Positions 51,951-60,394 of a DNA stretch of 64,000 bases are shown piece after piece; position 1 is the stretch's first letter, and each line of letters starts with the position of its first letter. The notes under the pieces were generated by a model. It had not been told where the DNA came from. It ran no database searches and was given only the letters and a program-made list of their open reading frames with translations. The position numbers were made by a program, and so were the translations under genes. Location of the stretch: contig CAVTWD010000002.1 in NCBI GenBank assembly GCA_963738325.1, forward strand, positions 124,001 to 188,000, written 5' to 3'. This stretch comes from CAVTWD01 sp963738325. Its GTDB lineage: Bacteria > Actinomycetota > Acidimicrobiia > Acidimicrobiales > Ilumatobacteraceae.

Positions 51951-53369
51951 TCAGCCCGCCGGGTTCGGGATGGGCCCAGCGGCGCGGCACAGAGGCCGGC
52001 CGGTGCGGTTCTTCGGGGCGGGCAGCACCGGTGGCTTGGCGAAGGGCATCGGGCCGGAGAAGTCGAGCGCGTCCATGAGGTTGTCGGCCGCCCCGTCACG
52101 ACCGGTCAATGCGGGAAGGTTGTACTTGTGCTCGAGGAAGCTGAGGATCGAGGTGTGGTCGTGCACGACGTGCGATGCATAATTTCGTTTGGCCCACGGT
52201 GACACGACGACGGCGGGCACACGAAAGCCGTAGCGGGCGTAGTCGCCTGGGACGTCACCGGGCTGGAGCTTGGGCGGGACGTTGTCGGGCGCCACGGCGG
52301 GCGGCGGCGGGACGTGGTCGTAGTAGCCACCGTGCTCGTCGTACAGCCACACGAGCAGCGTCTTCGGCCACGCGGGACTCTTCATCACCGCGTTGATCAC
52401 TGACGCCGCGAACGCTTCGCCCACGCTGATGTCGGCCGGGTTCTCCTCCGAGCCGTGGTCGAAGTCGGGGTCGACGATCGAGAGATGCGGCAGCTTCCCC
52501 GAGGCGGCATCGGCGAAGAAGGCGTCGACCTTCACGACCTTGTCCTGATTGGTGGCGAGCACGGGAAGGTAGAGACCGACCGTGGGCAGGTTCGAGTAGT
52601 AGTTCTTCCAGGTGAGCCCGTGGCGGGCCAGGGCTTCCATGATGGTGCCGTTCGGCGGCGGCGGGTCGCTGAGCGTCGCCACCTCAGTGCGGATGTTGCC
52701 TCGGGCGGTGGCGGCGAGGAGGAAGCGGCGGTTGGGATACGTCTGGCCCATGCACGAGGCGAACCACCGATCGCACACCGGGAACGTCGAGGCGAGCCCG
52801 TAGTAGAAGGGGAGGTCGTCCGCGGTCCAGTAGCCCATGGCCACCGGGCCGCTGTCGGAGCGCACGAAGCCGTCCATGGCCCCGTGGTTCCACTGCGTGT
52901 GCGTGGCGTTCCAGGCCTGGCTCGGCCGTCTCGAGAGCTGGCAGGTGTTGGCCATGTGGAAGGCGCGCACGGGGTGGCCCTGCGCGTCGGCGTTCGCGTT
53001 CGTCGGCTTCCCGTCTGGGCCCAGGTGGAACCCGTCGCCCCGCCCGAGCACCCCTAAGTAGTTGTCGTAGGAGTGGTTCTCCATCATGAGGATCACCAGG
53101 TGGTCGATCTGAGGCAGGCGATCCGTGCCTGCGGGGTGCGCCGGGTCGGGGCGCTCGCCGGCGCGGCGCGGTCGGGCCGCCACCGTCGTCGTGGCCGCCG
53201 CGGTCGTGCTCGGGCTGGTGGTCCGAGCCGTCGTCGAAGAGGTCGAGGGGGTCGTCGCCCCCGAGGCAGTCGAGCTCGCCGCGTTGCCCGCCTTCCCGCT
53301 GCTACAGCTCTCCACCAGCAACGCCAGCGCCCCGGTACCGGCCAGGGCGAGGAAGCTCCTCCGGTTCAT
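51951..53369 (-). CDS. Tat-exported phospholipase C/acid phosphatase-family esterase
   Basis: A 472-residue protein. The N-terminus MNRRSFLALAGTGALALLVE followed by SCSSGK combines a twin-arginine signal with a lipobox Cys. A Ser/Thr-rich linker leads to the phosphoesterase domain: LVILMMENHSYDNYLGVLGR (metal Glu/Asn), TFPVCDRWFASCMGQTYPNR, SIVDPDFDHGSEENPAD, and LVWLYDEHGGYYDHVPPPPA. These match bacterial phospholipase C and related acid phosphatases. RBS GGAGGA before the ATG at 53369. Probably scavenges phosphate or lipids outside the cell. Confidence 0.9.
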   Translation of the reverse strand: MNRRSFLALAGTGALALLVESCSSGKAGNAASSTASGATTPSTSSTTARTTSPSTTAAATTTVAARPRRAGERPDPAHPAGTDRLPQIDHLVILMMENHSYDNYLGVLGRGDGFHLGPDGKPTNANADAQGHPVRAFHMANTCQLSRRPSQAWNATHTQWNHGAMDGFVRSDSGPVAMGYWTADDLPFYYGLASTFPVCDRWFASCMGQTYPNRRFLLAATARGNIRTEVATLSDPPPPNGTIMEALARHGLTWKNYYSNLPTVGLYLPVLATNQDKVVKVDAFFADAASGKLPHLSIVDPDFDHGSEENPADISVGEAFAASVINAVMKSPAWPKTLLVWLYDEHGGYYDHVPPPPAVAPDNVPPKLQPGDVPGDYARYGFRVPAVVVSPWAKRNYASHVVHDHTSILSFLEHKYNLPALTGRDGAADNLMDALDFSGPMPFAKPPVLPAPKNRTGRPLCRAAGPIPNPAG

Positions 53370-53461
53370 CGCGGCGGGTCCTCCTGATGCTCCACGCACC
53401 ACGCCAGGATCGCACTCGCGCCGTGCCGTCGCGGCACAGCGGTCGCGGCGAGAATCGGGAC

Positions 53462-54316
53462 ATGAGCGCGAACGGGGCGATCGGCGCCTCGGTCCTGACC
53501 GATCTCTACACCACCGAGCCCGGGGAGTTCGTCGCCCGTCGCACGGCGATCGTGAAGTCACTGCGCGCCGAGGGAGGGCGCGACGTGGCCAAGGCGGTGG
53601 CCGCCCTGCGCCGGCCGAGCGCGGCGCAATGGTCGCTGAACCTCGTGGCGGGCCAGGCCCCGTCACTCGTTGCTCGCTGGCTGGATGCCGCCGAGGCGGT
53701 CGAGGCGGCGCAGGCTGCCGCCTTCCGGGGCAAGGAGGCGGCCGTCCGCGATTCGCTGCGCGAGTTGCGGGAGGCCTCGGCCGCCGTGGTGGCCCGCGCG
53801 CAGGAGCTCAGCCGTGAAGCCCGATCGGCTGTCGACACCGGCTCGCTCGCCGCCGTCCTCGCCGACGTGGCCGCGAGCGGCGCGGCGCGAGAGCAATTTC
53901 GAGCCGGCCATCTTGGGGCGACCGCGATCGCCGCGTCGGACCCCTTCGCCAGCCCGGATGGCGGGGCCGACCAACCGGTACCGCGGCACGCGAGGGCCGC
54001 GGACCCGAAGCCCGCACGCCGCCAGGATGACTCGCACCAAGAGGCGGCGCGCCTGCGGCGCGAGCTCGACGACGCTCGCCGAGCGCAGGCCACGGCCTCT
54101 GAGCTCCTCGCCCAGGCCACCGATCGAGCCGACGAGGCCCGCGACCACGTCGCCCGCCTGGAAGAGCAGCTGCGGGAGGCGCACGCCCATCGTGACGCGG
54201 CCGCCAAGGAGCAGACCCGGGCGGCCCGGACCCTCGAGGAGGCCGAACGAGCGCGGCTCGCCGCCGACGCCGCCCTTCAGGCGCAGGGCGACGCGAAACC
54301 CGCCCCCCGGAGCTGA
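53462..54316 (+). CDS. Coiled-coil hypothetical protein
   Basis: A 284-residue protein of helices: TTEPGEFVARRTAIVKSLRA, then DVAKAVAALRRPSAAQWSLN, an Ala-rich middle, and a long heptad region from EAARLRRELDDARRAQATAS to the end. I have seen this arrangement in uncharacterised actinobacterial proteins but know no function. ATG at 53462. Divergent from the phospholipase gene. Confidence 0.7.
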   Translation: MSANGAIGASVLTDLYTTEPGEFVARRTAIVKSLRAEGGRDVAKAVAALRRPSAAQWSLNLVAGQAPSLVARWLDAAEAVEAAQAAAFRGKEAAVRDSLRELREASAAVVARAQELSREARSAVDTGSLAAVLADVAASGAAREQFRAGHLGATAIAASDPFASPDGGADQPVPRHARAADPKPARRQDDSHQEAARLRRELDDARRAQATASELLAQATDRADEARDHVARLEEQLREAHAHRDAAAKEQTRAARTLEEAERARLAADAALQAQGDAKPAPRS

Positions 54317-54340
54317 CTCGCGTGATTAGCGTCGAGCTCG

Positions 54341-54613
54341 ATGGTCGCGCTCGTCATCGCCCCCGACGACCCGCGCGCCGAAGATGTGCGCCGACTCCTG
54401 GAGCGGCACCTCGCCTTCGCGCACGAGCACACCCCGCCTGAGGACGTGCACGCTCTCGATCTCGGCGGCCTGCTCGATCCGTCCGTCACCCTGTTCAGCG
54501 CCCGGCGCGACCAGTTGCTGGTGGGCATCGGGGCGCTGCGGCAGCTGGATGAGCGCCACGGGGAGCTGAAATCCACGGCGCGCGCTCATTCCGCCCAACA
54601 TGTGCGCCTTTGA
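54341..54613 (+). pseudogene. N-terminal part of a GNAT acetyltransferase
   Basis: A 90-residue frame, MVALVIAPDDPRAEDVRRLL then HTPPEDVHALDLGGLLDPSV and LFSARRDQLLVGIGALRQLD ending HGELKS. That is the first half of a GNAT domain; the acetyl-CoA-binding R/QxxGxG/A loop, which should follow right after, is missing. The tail TARAHSAQHVRL has no counterpart. Truncated by a deletion or frameshift near 54580. Confidence 0.6.
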
Positions 54614-54740
54614 CGGGGCCCCGGCTCGCTGCCCCTCGAGCGACTCGCCGGGGCCTTGTCGCGCCGCGGCCCGCAAGCTCCTGGCTGTCCCGGAGCGGTC
54701 GACGGCGATCTCCGGCCCCTCCGTGAGAGGTCGGCGGCGC

Positions 54741-56441
54741 TCAGGCCTCCTCTTCATTCCGGGCGTCGATGTAGGCGAGGGCTTCGTCGATCGTGTTGTA
54801 GAAGTGGTCACGGTCGAGCGTCTCGAAGAGGCCGTAGCGGTAGACGCGGTCCTGGAGCCGGCTGCGCAGCTCGACGAACGCCACGTGCACGCCTTCGCCG
54901 TTCAGCTCGTTGTCCAGGCGCTCGAGCATGTCGGCCGCGCTGACGTCGATGTCGGTGATCGCCTCGCATTGGAGCACCACCCATCGGGGCCGGCGCCGGC
55001 GGACATGGCCGCGGACCTGCTGGCGGAACATGCCGGCGTTGGCGAAGAACAGCGGCGCCTCCCAGCGGTACACGACCACGTCGGGCCGCTCCTCGGCCCT
55101 GGGCACCGCCCGCAGGCTGTGCCAGCCCTCCCGGCCCTCGACCTTCCCGAGCACCTCGCCGTGCGGCCACCAGCTCCGCTGGAAGAACAAGAGGACCGAG
55201 AGGGCGACGGCGATGAGGATGCCCTCGAGCACACCGAAGAGCACCACGCCCGCCGAGGTGACCACGGAGAGCACGAACGACGCTTTGCGCACCCGCAGGT
55301 AGCGGGCGAGGCTCCGGAGATCCGCCAGGGACAGCGCGGCCGCGATCACGACCGCCGCCAGCGCGGTCTGGGGCAGGTCGGCCAGCAGCGTGCTGAAGAA
55401 CAGCAACAGAAGTGCCACGATGAGGGAGCCGACGAGCCCCGTGAGCTGGGTCTTCGCCCCCGACTGCTCGGCCACTGCGGTACGGGACCCGCTCGTGGAG
55501 ACGGCGAAGCCCTGGAAGAACCCCGCGGCCACGTTGGCCGTGCCGATGCCGATCATCTCCTGGTTGGGATCGACCTCCTCCCCGCGGCGGGCGGCGAAGC
55601 TCGTCGACGTGGCGATCGTGTCGGTGAGCGACACCAGCGTGATGCCGATGGCGGCCGCCAGCATCGCCCCCACATCGCCCGCATCGGTCCACGGCAGGTG
55701 GGGGCGGGGCAGGCCGGTGGGTAGCGCGCCCACGGTGGCGATGCCGAGATCGAACACCCCGGTCACCACGGTGGCGCCGACGACCGCCACCAGCACCGCC
55801 GGGATCGTGCGCGTGAGGCGCGGGAGGACCAGTAGGACACCGAGCGTCACCAGGCCGAGCGCGAGCGCAGTCGAATTGCGCTGGTCGAACCCGGTCACGA
55901 ACGCCTTCAGCTCGTCGACGAAGCCATCGGCGTCGGTGGAGAACCCGCACAGCTTGGGCAGCTGACCCACGATGATCGTGATCGCCAACCCGTTCATGTA
56001 GCCGACCTGCACCTCCTTGGACAGCAAGTCGGCGACGAAGCCGAGCCTGGCCACGCCCAGCCCGGTCAGGATGAGTCCCACGAACACCGCCATCATCCCG
56101 GCGAGGGCGATCGCGGTGGTGGGGTCCTGAGTGGTGACGACCAAGGGGGTGATCGCCGCGAAGATCAACGGCGACACCGACGAGTCCGGCCCGAGCACGA
56201 GCACGCGCGAGGGGCCCATGACCGCGTATCCCACGAGGCACGCGATCGTGGTGTACAGGCCTGTGACCGCGGGGAGGCCGGCCAGCTCGGCGTACGCCAT
56301 GCCCTGCGGCACGAGGATCGCGGCCAGCACCACGCCGGCCGTCGCATCGTGGCGAAGCCAGCCCCGCTCGTACGTGCGCACCGCCTGTACGCCGGGCACG
56401 GCCCGCCCGACTGCCGCCACCCAGCGTTGGGACACGCGCAA
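54741..56441 (-). CDS. SulP-family anion transporter
   Basis: A 566-residue transporter with the SulP signature region ILVPQGMAYAELAGLPAVTG, about ten to twelve helices, and a C-terminal STAS domain (about 445-560; WVVLQCEAITDIDVSAADML). It probably carries sulfate, bicarbonate or similar anions. Complete and uninterrupted. The same type of protein has left a STAS tail at 22.7-23.1 kb. ATG at 56441. Confidence 0.93.
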   Translation of the reverse strand: MRVSQRWVAAVGRAVPGVQAVRTYERGWLRHDATAGVVLAAILVPQGMAYAELAGLPAVTGLYTTIACLVGYAVMGPSRVLVLGPDSSVSPLIFAAITPLVVTTQDPTTAIALAGMMAVFVGLILTGLGVARLGFVADLLSKEVQVGYMNGLAITIIVGQLPKLCGFSTDADGFVDELKAFVTGFDQRNSTALALGLVTLGVLLVLPRLTRTIPAVLVAVVGATVVTGVFDLGIATVGALPTGLPRPHLPWTDAGDVGAMLAAAIGITLVSLTDTIATSTSFAARRGEEVDPNQEMIGIGTANVAAGFFQGFAVSTSGSRTAVAEQSGAKTQLTGLVGSLIVALLLLFFSTLLADLPQTALAAVVIAAALSLADLRSLARYLRVRKASFVLSVVTSAGVVLFGVLEGILIAVALSVLLFFQRSWWPHGEVLGKVEGREGWHSLRAVPRAEERPDVVVYRWEAPLFFANAGMFRQQVRGHVRRRRPRWVVLQCEAITDIDVSAADMLERLDNELNGEGVHVAFVELRSRLQDRVYRYGLFETLDRDHFYNTIDEALAYIDARNEEEA

Positions 56442-56480
56442 GTTGTAGTTGGGCGCGGCACAGCGAGCAACGGTGGCGCG

Positions 56481-57845
56481 TCAGGCCCCGAGCGGCACCT
56501 CCCGCCCGCGGGCCACGCGCCAAAGGTCTGGCAACACATCGCGCATCGGCATGGCCCGGGCCGCCGGCGAGTAGCCGATGGCGTCGTGGGCCAGCCGTAC
56601 CCGCAACGCCTTCGGCCGGATGACGAAGTGCAGCGGCGGGTCGAGCTCCAGCGATTCGCCGTCGAGCCCGATCGCGATGGCCTCACCCGAGCCCACTTCG
56701 AACGACGTGGCGCTCCAACTCAGGAACCCGGGGTAGCGCTCGGGGTGCCCAGCGCTGAGCGCGGTGAGGAAGCGGGTGGCGGCGGCATCGTCGGGGAGGA
56801 CGAGCGTGATCATCCCCAGCATCCCCGCGTCGAGCCTGGCGCGGCTGCCCATCGTCCGTACCGATTCGCCGTAAGGGCCGTTCGACACCTGGATCATGTG
56901 GGCACCGTCGTGATAGGCGCCAGCGGGGTCGACGTAGCGCAGTTCCATGGGGAGGCTGCCGGGCCCCAGCATCTTCGGCAGCGCGGCCATGACGGTGGAC
57001 AGCTTCGCGTCGCGGTACTCGGGGGACTGCACGATGGCCGCGTAGAGGCCAAGCGACACGTTGTTGACGAAGACGCGGCCGTTGACCTCACTGAGATCCA
57101 TCGGACGCTCGACGGCGTCACCGAAGGCGTCGAGCGCGCCGACGACGTCATCGCGATCGAGGCCGAGGTCCAGGGCGAGGTGATTCCTCGTGCCCGCCGG
57201 TACCACGACCATCGGGACCCCGCGCTCCGCGGCCACGGCCGCGACCAGCGCCTGCGACCCGTCTCCGCCGGCCATGCCGATGACGTCGGCCCCGCGATCG
57301 ATCGCGTCCCGCGCCAGCTGCACGAGGTCGTCGCCGGGCTGCAGCACGACCGCCTCGATCCCGCGGCGCCGGCACTCGTCGACGAGGTCGTAGCGCTCGG
57401 CCTTCCCGCCCCCGGAGCGCAGGTTCATGATCAGCACCCCGTGGCGCGCCGGCGCCACGGGGTCGCCGACGGTGGCGGCCCGCTTGAGCGTCCGCACGTC
57501 ACGCCCCAGGGCGTAGCGACCGAGGGCCACCGCCAGCGCCAGGAGGACGAGGGACAGGATCGTGAGGAGCGGGGAGCCCGCGACGACGACCGCGATCACC
57601 GCCGCCCCGGCCCCGACGGTGACGGCTACCGCGATGGCCCTGGTCGTGCGGGCTCGGGTGATCACCACCCACATGGCGAGCACGAACACGACGACCAGCG
57701 CCAGGACCGCCACCACCGTCGCGAACTGATCGAGCGAACGCCAGATCGCGCCGGCGAGCACGACGACGACGATCAGCAGCGAAGCCACCGCCGCCACTCT
57801 GCGGCTGCGTGGTGGTGGTGGTGTGGTGGTGGATTCCGTGCGCAC
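56481..57845 (-). CDS. Diacylglycerol-kinase-family lipid kinase-like protein
   Basis: About 454 residues. Two or three N-terminal helices (AAVASLLIVVVVLAGAIWRS, VVVFVLAMWVVITRARTTRA) precede the catalytic domain: HGVLIMNLRSGGGKAERYDL, then VIGMAGGDGSQALVAAVAAE (GGDGS in place of GGDGT), and VPMVVVPAGTRNHLALDLGL. The C-terminal domain contains RVFVNNVSLGLYAAIVQSPE. Role: lipid phosphorylation, possibly with a membrane-anchored substrate. GTG 57845 is right next to the tRNA remnant. Confidence 0.85.
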   Translation of the reverse strand: MRTESTTTPPPPRSRRVAAVASLLIVVVVLAGAIWRSLDQFATVVAVLALVVVFVLAMWVVITRARTTRAIAVAVTVGAGAAVIAVVVAGSPLLTILSLVLLALAVALGRYALGRDVRTLKRAATVGDPVAPARHGVLIMNLRSGGGKAERYDLVDECRRRGIEAVVLQPGDDLVQLARDAIDRGADVIGMAGGDGSQALVAAVAAERGVPMVVVPAGTRNHLALDLGLDRDDVVGALDAFGDAVERPMDLSEVNGRVFVNNVSLGLYAAIVQSPEYRDAKLSTVMAALPKMLGPGSLPMELRYVDPAGAYHDGAHMIQVSNGPYGESVRTMGSRARLDAGMLGMITLVLPDDAAATRFLTALSAGHPERYPGFLSWSATSFEVGSGEAIAIGLDGESLELDPPLHFVIRPKALRVRLAHDAIGYSPAARAMPMRDVLPDLWRVARGREVPLGA

Positions 57846-57849
57846 CGCG

Positions 57850-57885
57850 CCCCCCCCGTAGGACTCGAACCTACAACCCTCGGAT
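57850..57885 (-). other. tRNA-Lys-like 3' fragment (possible attachment-site remnant)
   Basis: On the minus strand, 57858-57885 reads as the 3' part of a tRNA: ATCCGAGGGTTG, then the T-arm GTAGGTTCGAGTCCTAC, followed by a run of eight G (57850-57857) as acceptor strand. The segment from the 3' side of the anticodon loop resembles actinobacterial tRNA-Lys. No D-arm or 5' half is present. Integrases commonly leave such 3' ends as att footprints. It borders the ars cluster. Confidence 0.55.
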
Positions 57886-57995
57886 CTCAGTTTGTACCTG
57901 CGGACCCGGACAAGGGACCAATGGCGGAGCCCCGCCGGGCGTTCGTGGTGGGAGGATGCTGATTCGAGCGGGGGCTGCGCTGTGCCGCGGAGCAC

Positions 57996-58334
57996 CTACT
58001 CGCCGAGGCTCCGGCGGAGCGCGTCGAGTGGTTCGCGCGCCACCGTCCACCACACCCACCGCCCGCGTCTTTCACCGACGATGAGCCCAGCCTCCGCGAG
58101 GGCTTTGGTGTGGTGGGAGATGGTCGGCTGCGACTTGCCGAGAGGGGTTTGGAGATCGCACGAGCAGATCTCCCCCGCGTCGGCGATGAGGCTAAGGAGT
58201 CGGAGCCGGACGGGGTCGGCCAGAGCGGCGAAGCCCATCGCCAGCTCGGCGGCCTCGTTCGCGGACAGGGGCGCAGTGAGGACTGACGGACAACACTCGA
58301 TGACGAGCGACTCGGCGAGCGGCCTGCGGGTCAT
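57996..58334 (-). CDS. arsR: ArsR-family arsenic-responsive repressor
   Basis: A 112-residue winged-helix repressor: MGFAALADPVRLRLLSLIAD, then the metal site EICSCDLQTPLGKSQPTISH with two Cys in the ICSCD position used by As(III)/Sb(III)-sensing ArsR, and AEAGLIVGERRGRWVWWTVA. A further Cys pair is at VIECCPSVL. It faces arsI across an 87-base region with a 9-base inverted repeat, the natural operator. Confidence 0.93.
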   Translation of the reverse strand: MTRRPLAESLVIECCPSVLTAPLSANEAAELAMGFAALADPVRLRLLSLIADAGEICSCDLQTPLGKSQPTISHHTKALAEAGLIVGERRGRWVWWTVAREPLDALRRSLGE

Positions 58335-58366
58335 TCGCGTCAGCCTCCATGGGATTGACGTCCGTC

Positions 58367-58410
58367 GATAGATTCGCGAGTATCAATACATCGACTGGTT
58401 TGAATCTATC
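58367..58410. promoter_or_regulatory. Candidate ArsR operator/promoter region
   Basis: GATAGATTC (58367-58375) and GAATCTATC (58402-58410) are perfect inverted copies 26 bases apart, with a smaller palindrome GTATCAATAC (58380-58389) between. The region is AT-rich compared with its surroundings. AAGGAG just after it serves the GTG of arsI. Confidence 0.6.
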
Positions 58411-58421
58411 AAGGAGATGTC

Positions 58422-58874
58422 GTGTCCCGCGTCCAACTGGCCCTCAACGTGTCCGATCTCGACAAGGCTGTCGAGTTCTATTCAAAGCTGTTCGCCACGG
58501 TGCCGGCCAAAGTGCGGCCGGGGTACGCCAACTTCGCCATCGCCGAACCGCCGCTGAAACTGGTGCTCATCGAGGGCTACGGCGAGCCAGGCACGATGAA
58601 TCACCTCGGCGTCGAAGTCGACAGCGCCGCCGAGGTGGCCGAGGCGAACCGGCGTCTGAGCGTCGAGGGGCTGGTGACGGCACCCGAAGACAACGTGACG
58701 TGCTGCTACGCCGTGCAGGACAAGGTGTGGCTGGACGCTCCCGACGGCGAGCCGTGGGAGATCTACACCGTGCTCGGACCTGCAGAGCACCCTGCCGGCG
58801 AACTACGCCGTGTTGACCCGAGTGAGCCGCTGGGGTGCTGTGGGGCGGACGAGTCGACCGCTTGCTGCTGCTGA
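58422..58874 (+). CDS. arsI: ArsI/CadI-family VOC protein (C-As lyase-like)
   Basis: A 150-residue VOC protein: VQLALNVSDLDKAVEFYSKL, then MNHLGVEVDSAAEVAEANRR, and the Cys pair in EDNVTCCYAVQDKVWLDAPD that marks ArsI; the tail is CCGADESTACCC. ArsI cleaves the C-As bond of trivalent organoarsenicals with Fe(II) and oxygen; the related CadI is cadmium-induced. GTG at 58422 behind AAGGAG. Four bases from the aquaporin gene. Confidence 0.88.
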   Translation: MSRVQLALNVSDLDKAVEFYSKLFATVPAKVRPGYANFAIAEPPLKLVLIEGYGEPGTMNHLGVEVDSAAEVAEANRRLSVEGLVTAPEDNVTCCYAVQDKVWLDAPDGEPWEIYTVLGPAEHPAGELRRVDPSEPLGCCGADESTACCC

Positions 58875-58877
58875 TCG

Positions 58878-59597
58878 ATGTCACGCTCCCTGGGGCGCCG
58901 CGTGACGGCCGAGGCGGTGGGTACCGCCATGCTGGTAGCCGTCGTGGTCGGCTCTGGGATCTTCGCCCAGCGTCTGTCGCCGAGCGACACCGGCCTGCAG
59001 CTGTTGGAGAACTCCATCGCCACCGGCGCCGGCCTGGTGGCGTTGATCCTGGCCTTCGGCACGGTGTCAGGCGCCCACTTCAACCCGGTCGTCACCCTCG
59101 CCGACCGGGTCCTGGGTGGCGTCGCCACCCTCGAAGCGGCCGCGTACATCGCCGCCCAGATCGTCGGCGCGTGTCTCGGGGCGATCGTGGCCAACCTCAT
59201 GTTCGACCTCCCCGCCGTCACCTGGTCCAGCCACACCCGCTCGGGCGGCCCGATCTGGCTCGGCGAGGTCGTGGCCACCTTCGGGCTTCTCATCGTCATC
59301 CTCGGACTGGCCCGCACCGGCCGGACCGCCCTCGCCCCCTTCGCCGTCGGCGGCTACATCGCCGCGGCCTACTGGTTCACCAGCTCCACCAGCTTCGCCA
59401 ACCCCGCCGTCACCATCGGGCGCGCCTTCACCAACACCTTCGCCGGCATCCGCCCCTCCTCCGTACCCGGCTTCATCGTCGCCCAACTCCTCGGCGCCGC
59501 CCTCGCCGTCGCCCTCGCTCGCTACCTCCACCCCGACCTCGACGCCGACGACATCGTCGTTCCCCACGAACCCGCCACCACCCAGGAGCACCCATGA
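58878..59597 (+). CDS. MIP/aquaporin-family channel
   Basis: A 239-residue channel with six helices and two half-helix motifs. The first reads FNPVVTL (NPV in place of NPA) and the second FANPAVTIGRAFTNTFAGI. In arsenic clusters such channels (AqpS type) let As(III) leave the cell after reduction. The last four bases overlap arsC. High C-ending codon use throughout. Start ATG at 58878. Confidence 0.88.
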   Translation: MSRSLGRRVTAEAVGTAMLVAVVVGSGIFAQRLSPSDTGLQLLENSIATGAGLVALILAFGTVSGAHFNPVVTLADRVLGGVATLEAAAYIAAQIVGACLGAIVANLMFDLPAVTWSSHTRSGGPIWLGEVVATFGLLIVILGLARTGRTALAPFAVGGYIAAAYWFTSSTSFANPAVTIGRAFTNTFAGIRPSSVPGFIVAQLLGAALAVALARYLHPDLDADDIVVPHEPATTQEHP

Positions 59598-60241
59598 GCG
59601 ACGCCCCCACCCTGTCCATCGACCAGGCCATGGCCCTGCGCACCGCGGCCCGGCACCTCGGCGAAGAGTTCGCCAGCATCTTCGGCGCCGAGACGATCGA
59701 ACTGTTCCTCACCACCAGCTACAGCGAGTTCGCCAGCCGCGCCACCGTCCCCAACTTCCTGCCCCTGATGGCCGAACGCTTCGCCCGCCAGCGCCTCCAC
59801 GCCCTCGCGCGCATCGAAGACAAGGCCACCGACACCCTCCCCGTCGTCCTGTTCCTCTGCGTCCACAACGCCGGGCGCTCCCAGATGGCCCTCGGCTGGT
59901 TCAACCACCTCGCCGCCGGACGCGCCATCGCCTGGTCCGGGGGCAGCGAACCCGGCAACGAGATCAACCCCGCCGCCATCGCCGCCATGGCCGAAGTCGG
60001 CATCGACATCACCGCCGAGTTCCCCAAACCCTGGACCGACGAGATCGTCAAGGCCGCCGACGTCGTCATCACCATGGGCTGCGGCGACGCCTGCCCCCTC
60101 TTCCCCGGCAAACGGTACGAAGACTGGGACCTCCCCGACCCCGCCGGACTCGACATATCTGAGGTACGACCCATCCGCGACGAGGTCCACCGACGGGTCA
60201 GCGCCCTCCTCGAGTCACTCGGCCTCGCGCCGTCGACCTGA
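59594..60241 (+). CDS. arsC: Arsenate reductase, LMW-phosphatase type with N-terminal helical domain
   Basis: A 215-residue protein. A helical N-terminal domain (residues 1-75) precedes the phosphatase-like domain: VVLFLCVHNAGRSQMALGWF has the CxxNxxR catalytic loop, and ITMGCGDACPLFPGKRYEDW the further Cys. In actinobacteria this type uses mycothiol and mycoredoxin. Role: As(V) to As(III), which the aquaporin then releases. ATG overlaps the aquaporin stop by four bases. Confidence 0.92.
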   Translation: MSDAPTLSIDQAMALRTAARHLGEEFASIFGAETIELFLTTSYSEFASRATVPNFLPLMAERFARQRLHALARIEDKATDTLPVVLFLCVHNAGRSQMALGWFNHLAAGRAIAWSGGSEPGNEINPAAIAAMAEVGIDITAEFPKPWTDEIVKAADVVITMGCGDACPLFPGKRYEDWDLPDPAGLDISEVRPIRDEVHRRVSALLESLGLAPST

Positions 60242-60394
60242 TCAGACCGAGGGGGCGTGGGCCCGGCTCGAACAGTTCGGCGCCAGCATCTCCACCGCAG
60301 CAACCGCCTGACCAACGAGTGGCATCCCCAACCGGCGTGACGGTGGCGCGCTGCTTCCAGTCCCGTCGGCCGCCAGGCCCCCGCATCATGCCGT

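Noticed and set aside
57809..58084. Peptide frames across the tRNA-Lys-like fragment
   Set aside because: The peptide (VGLEPTTLGS type) is the well-known false translation of a tRNA T-arm, not a protein.
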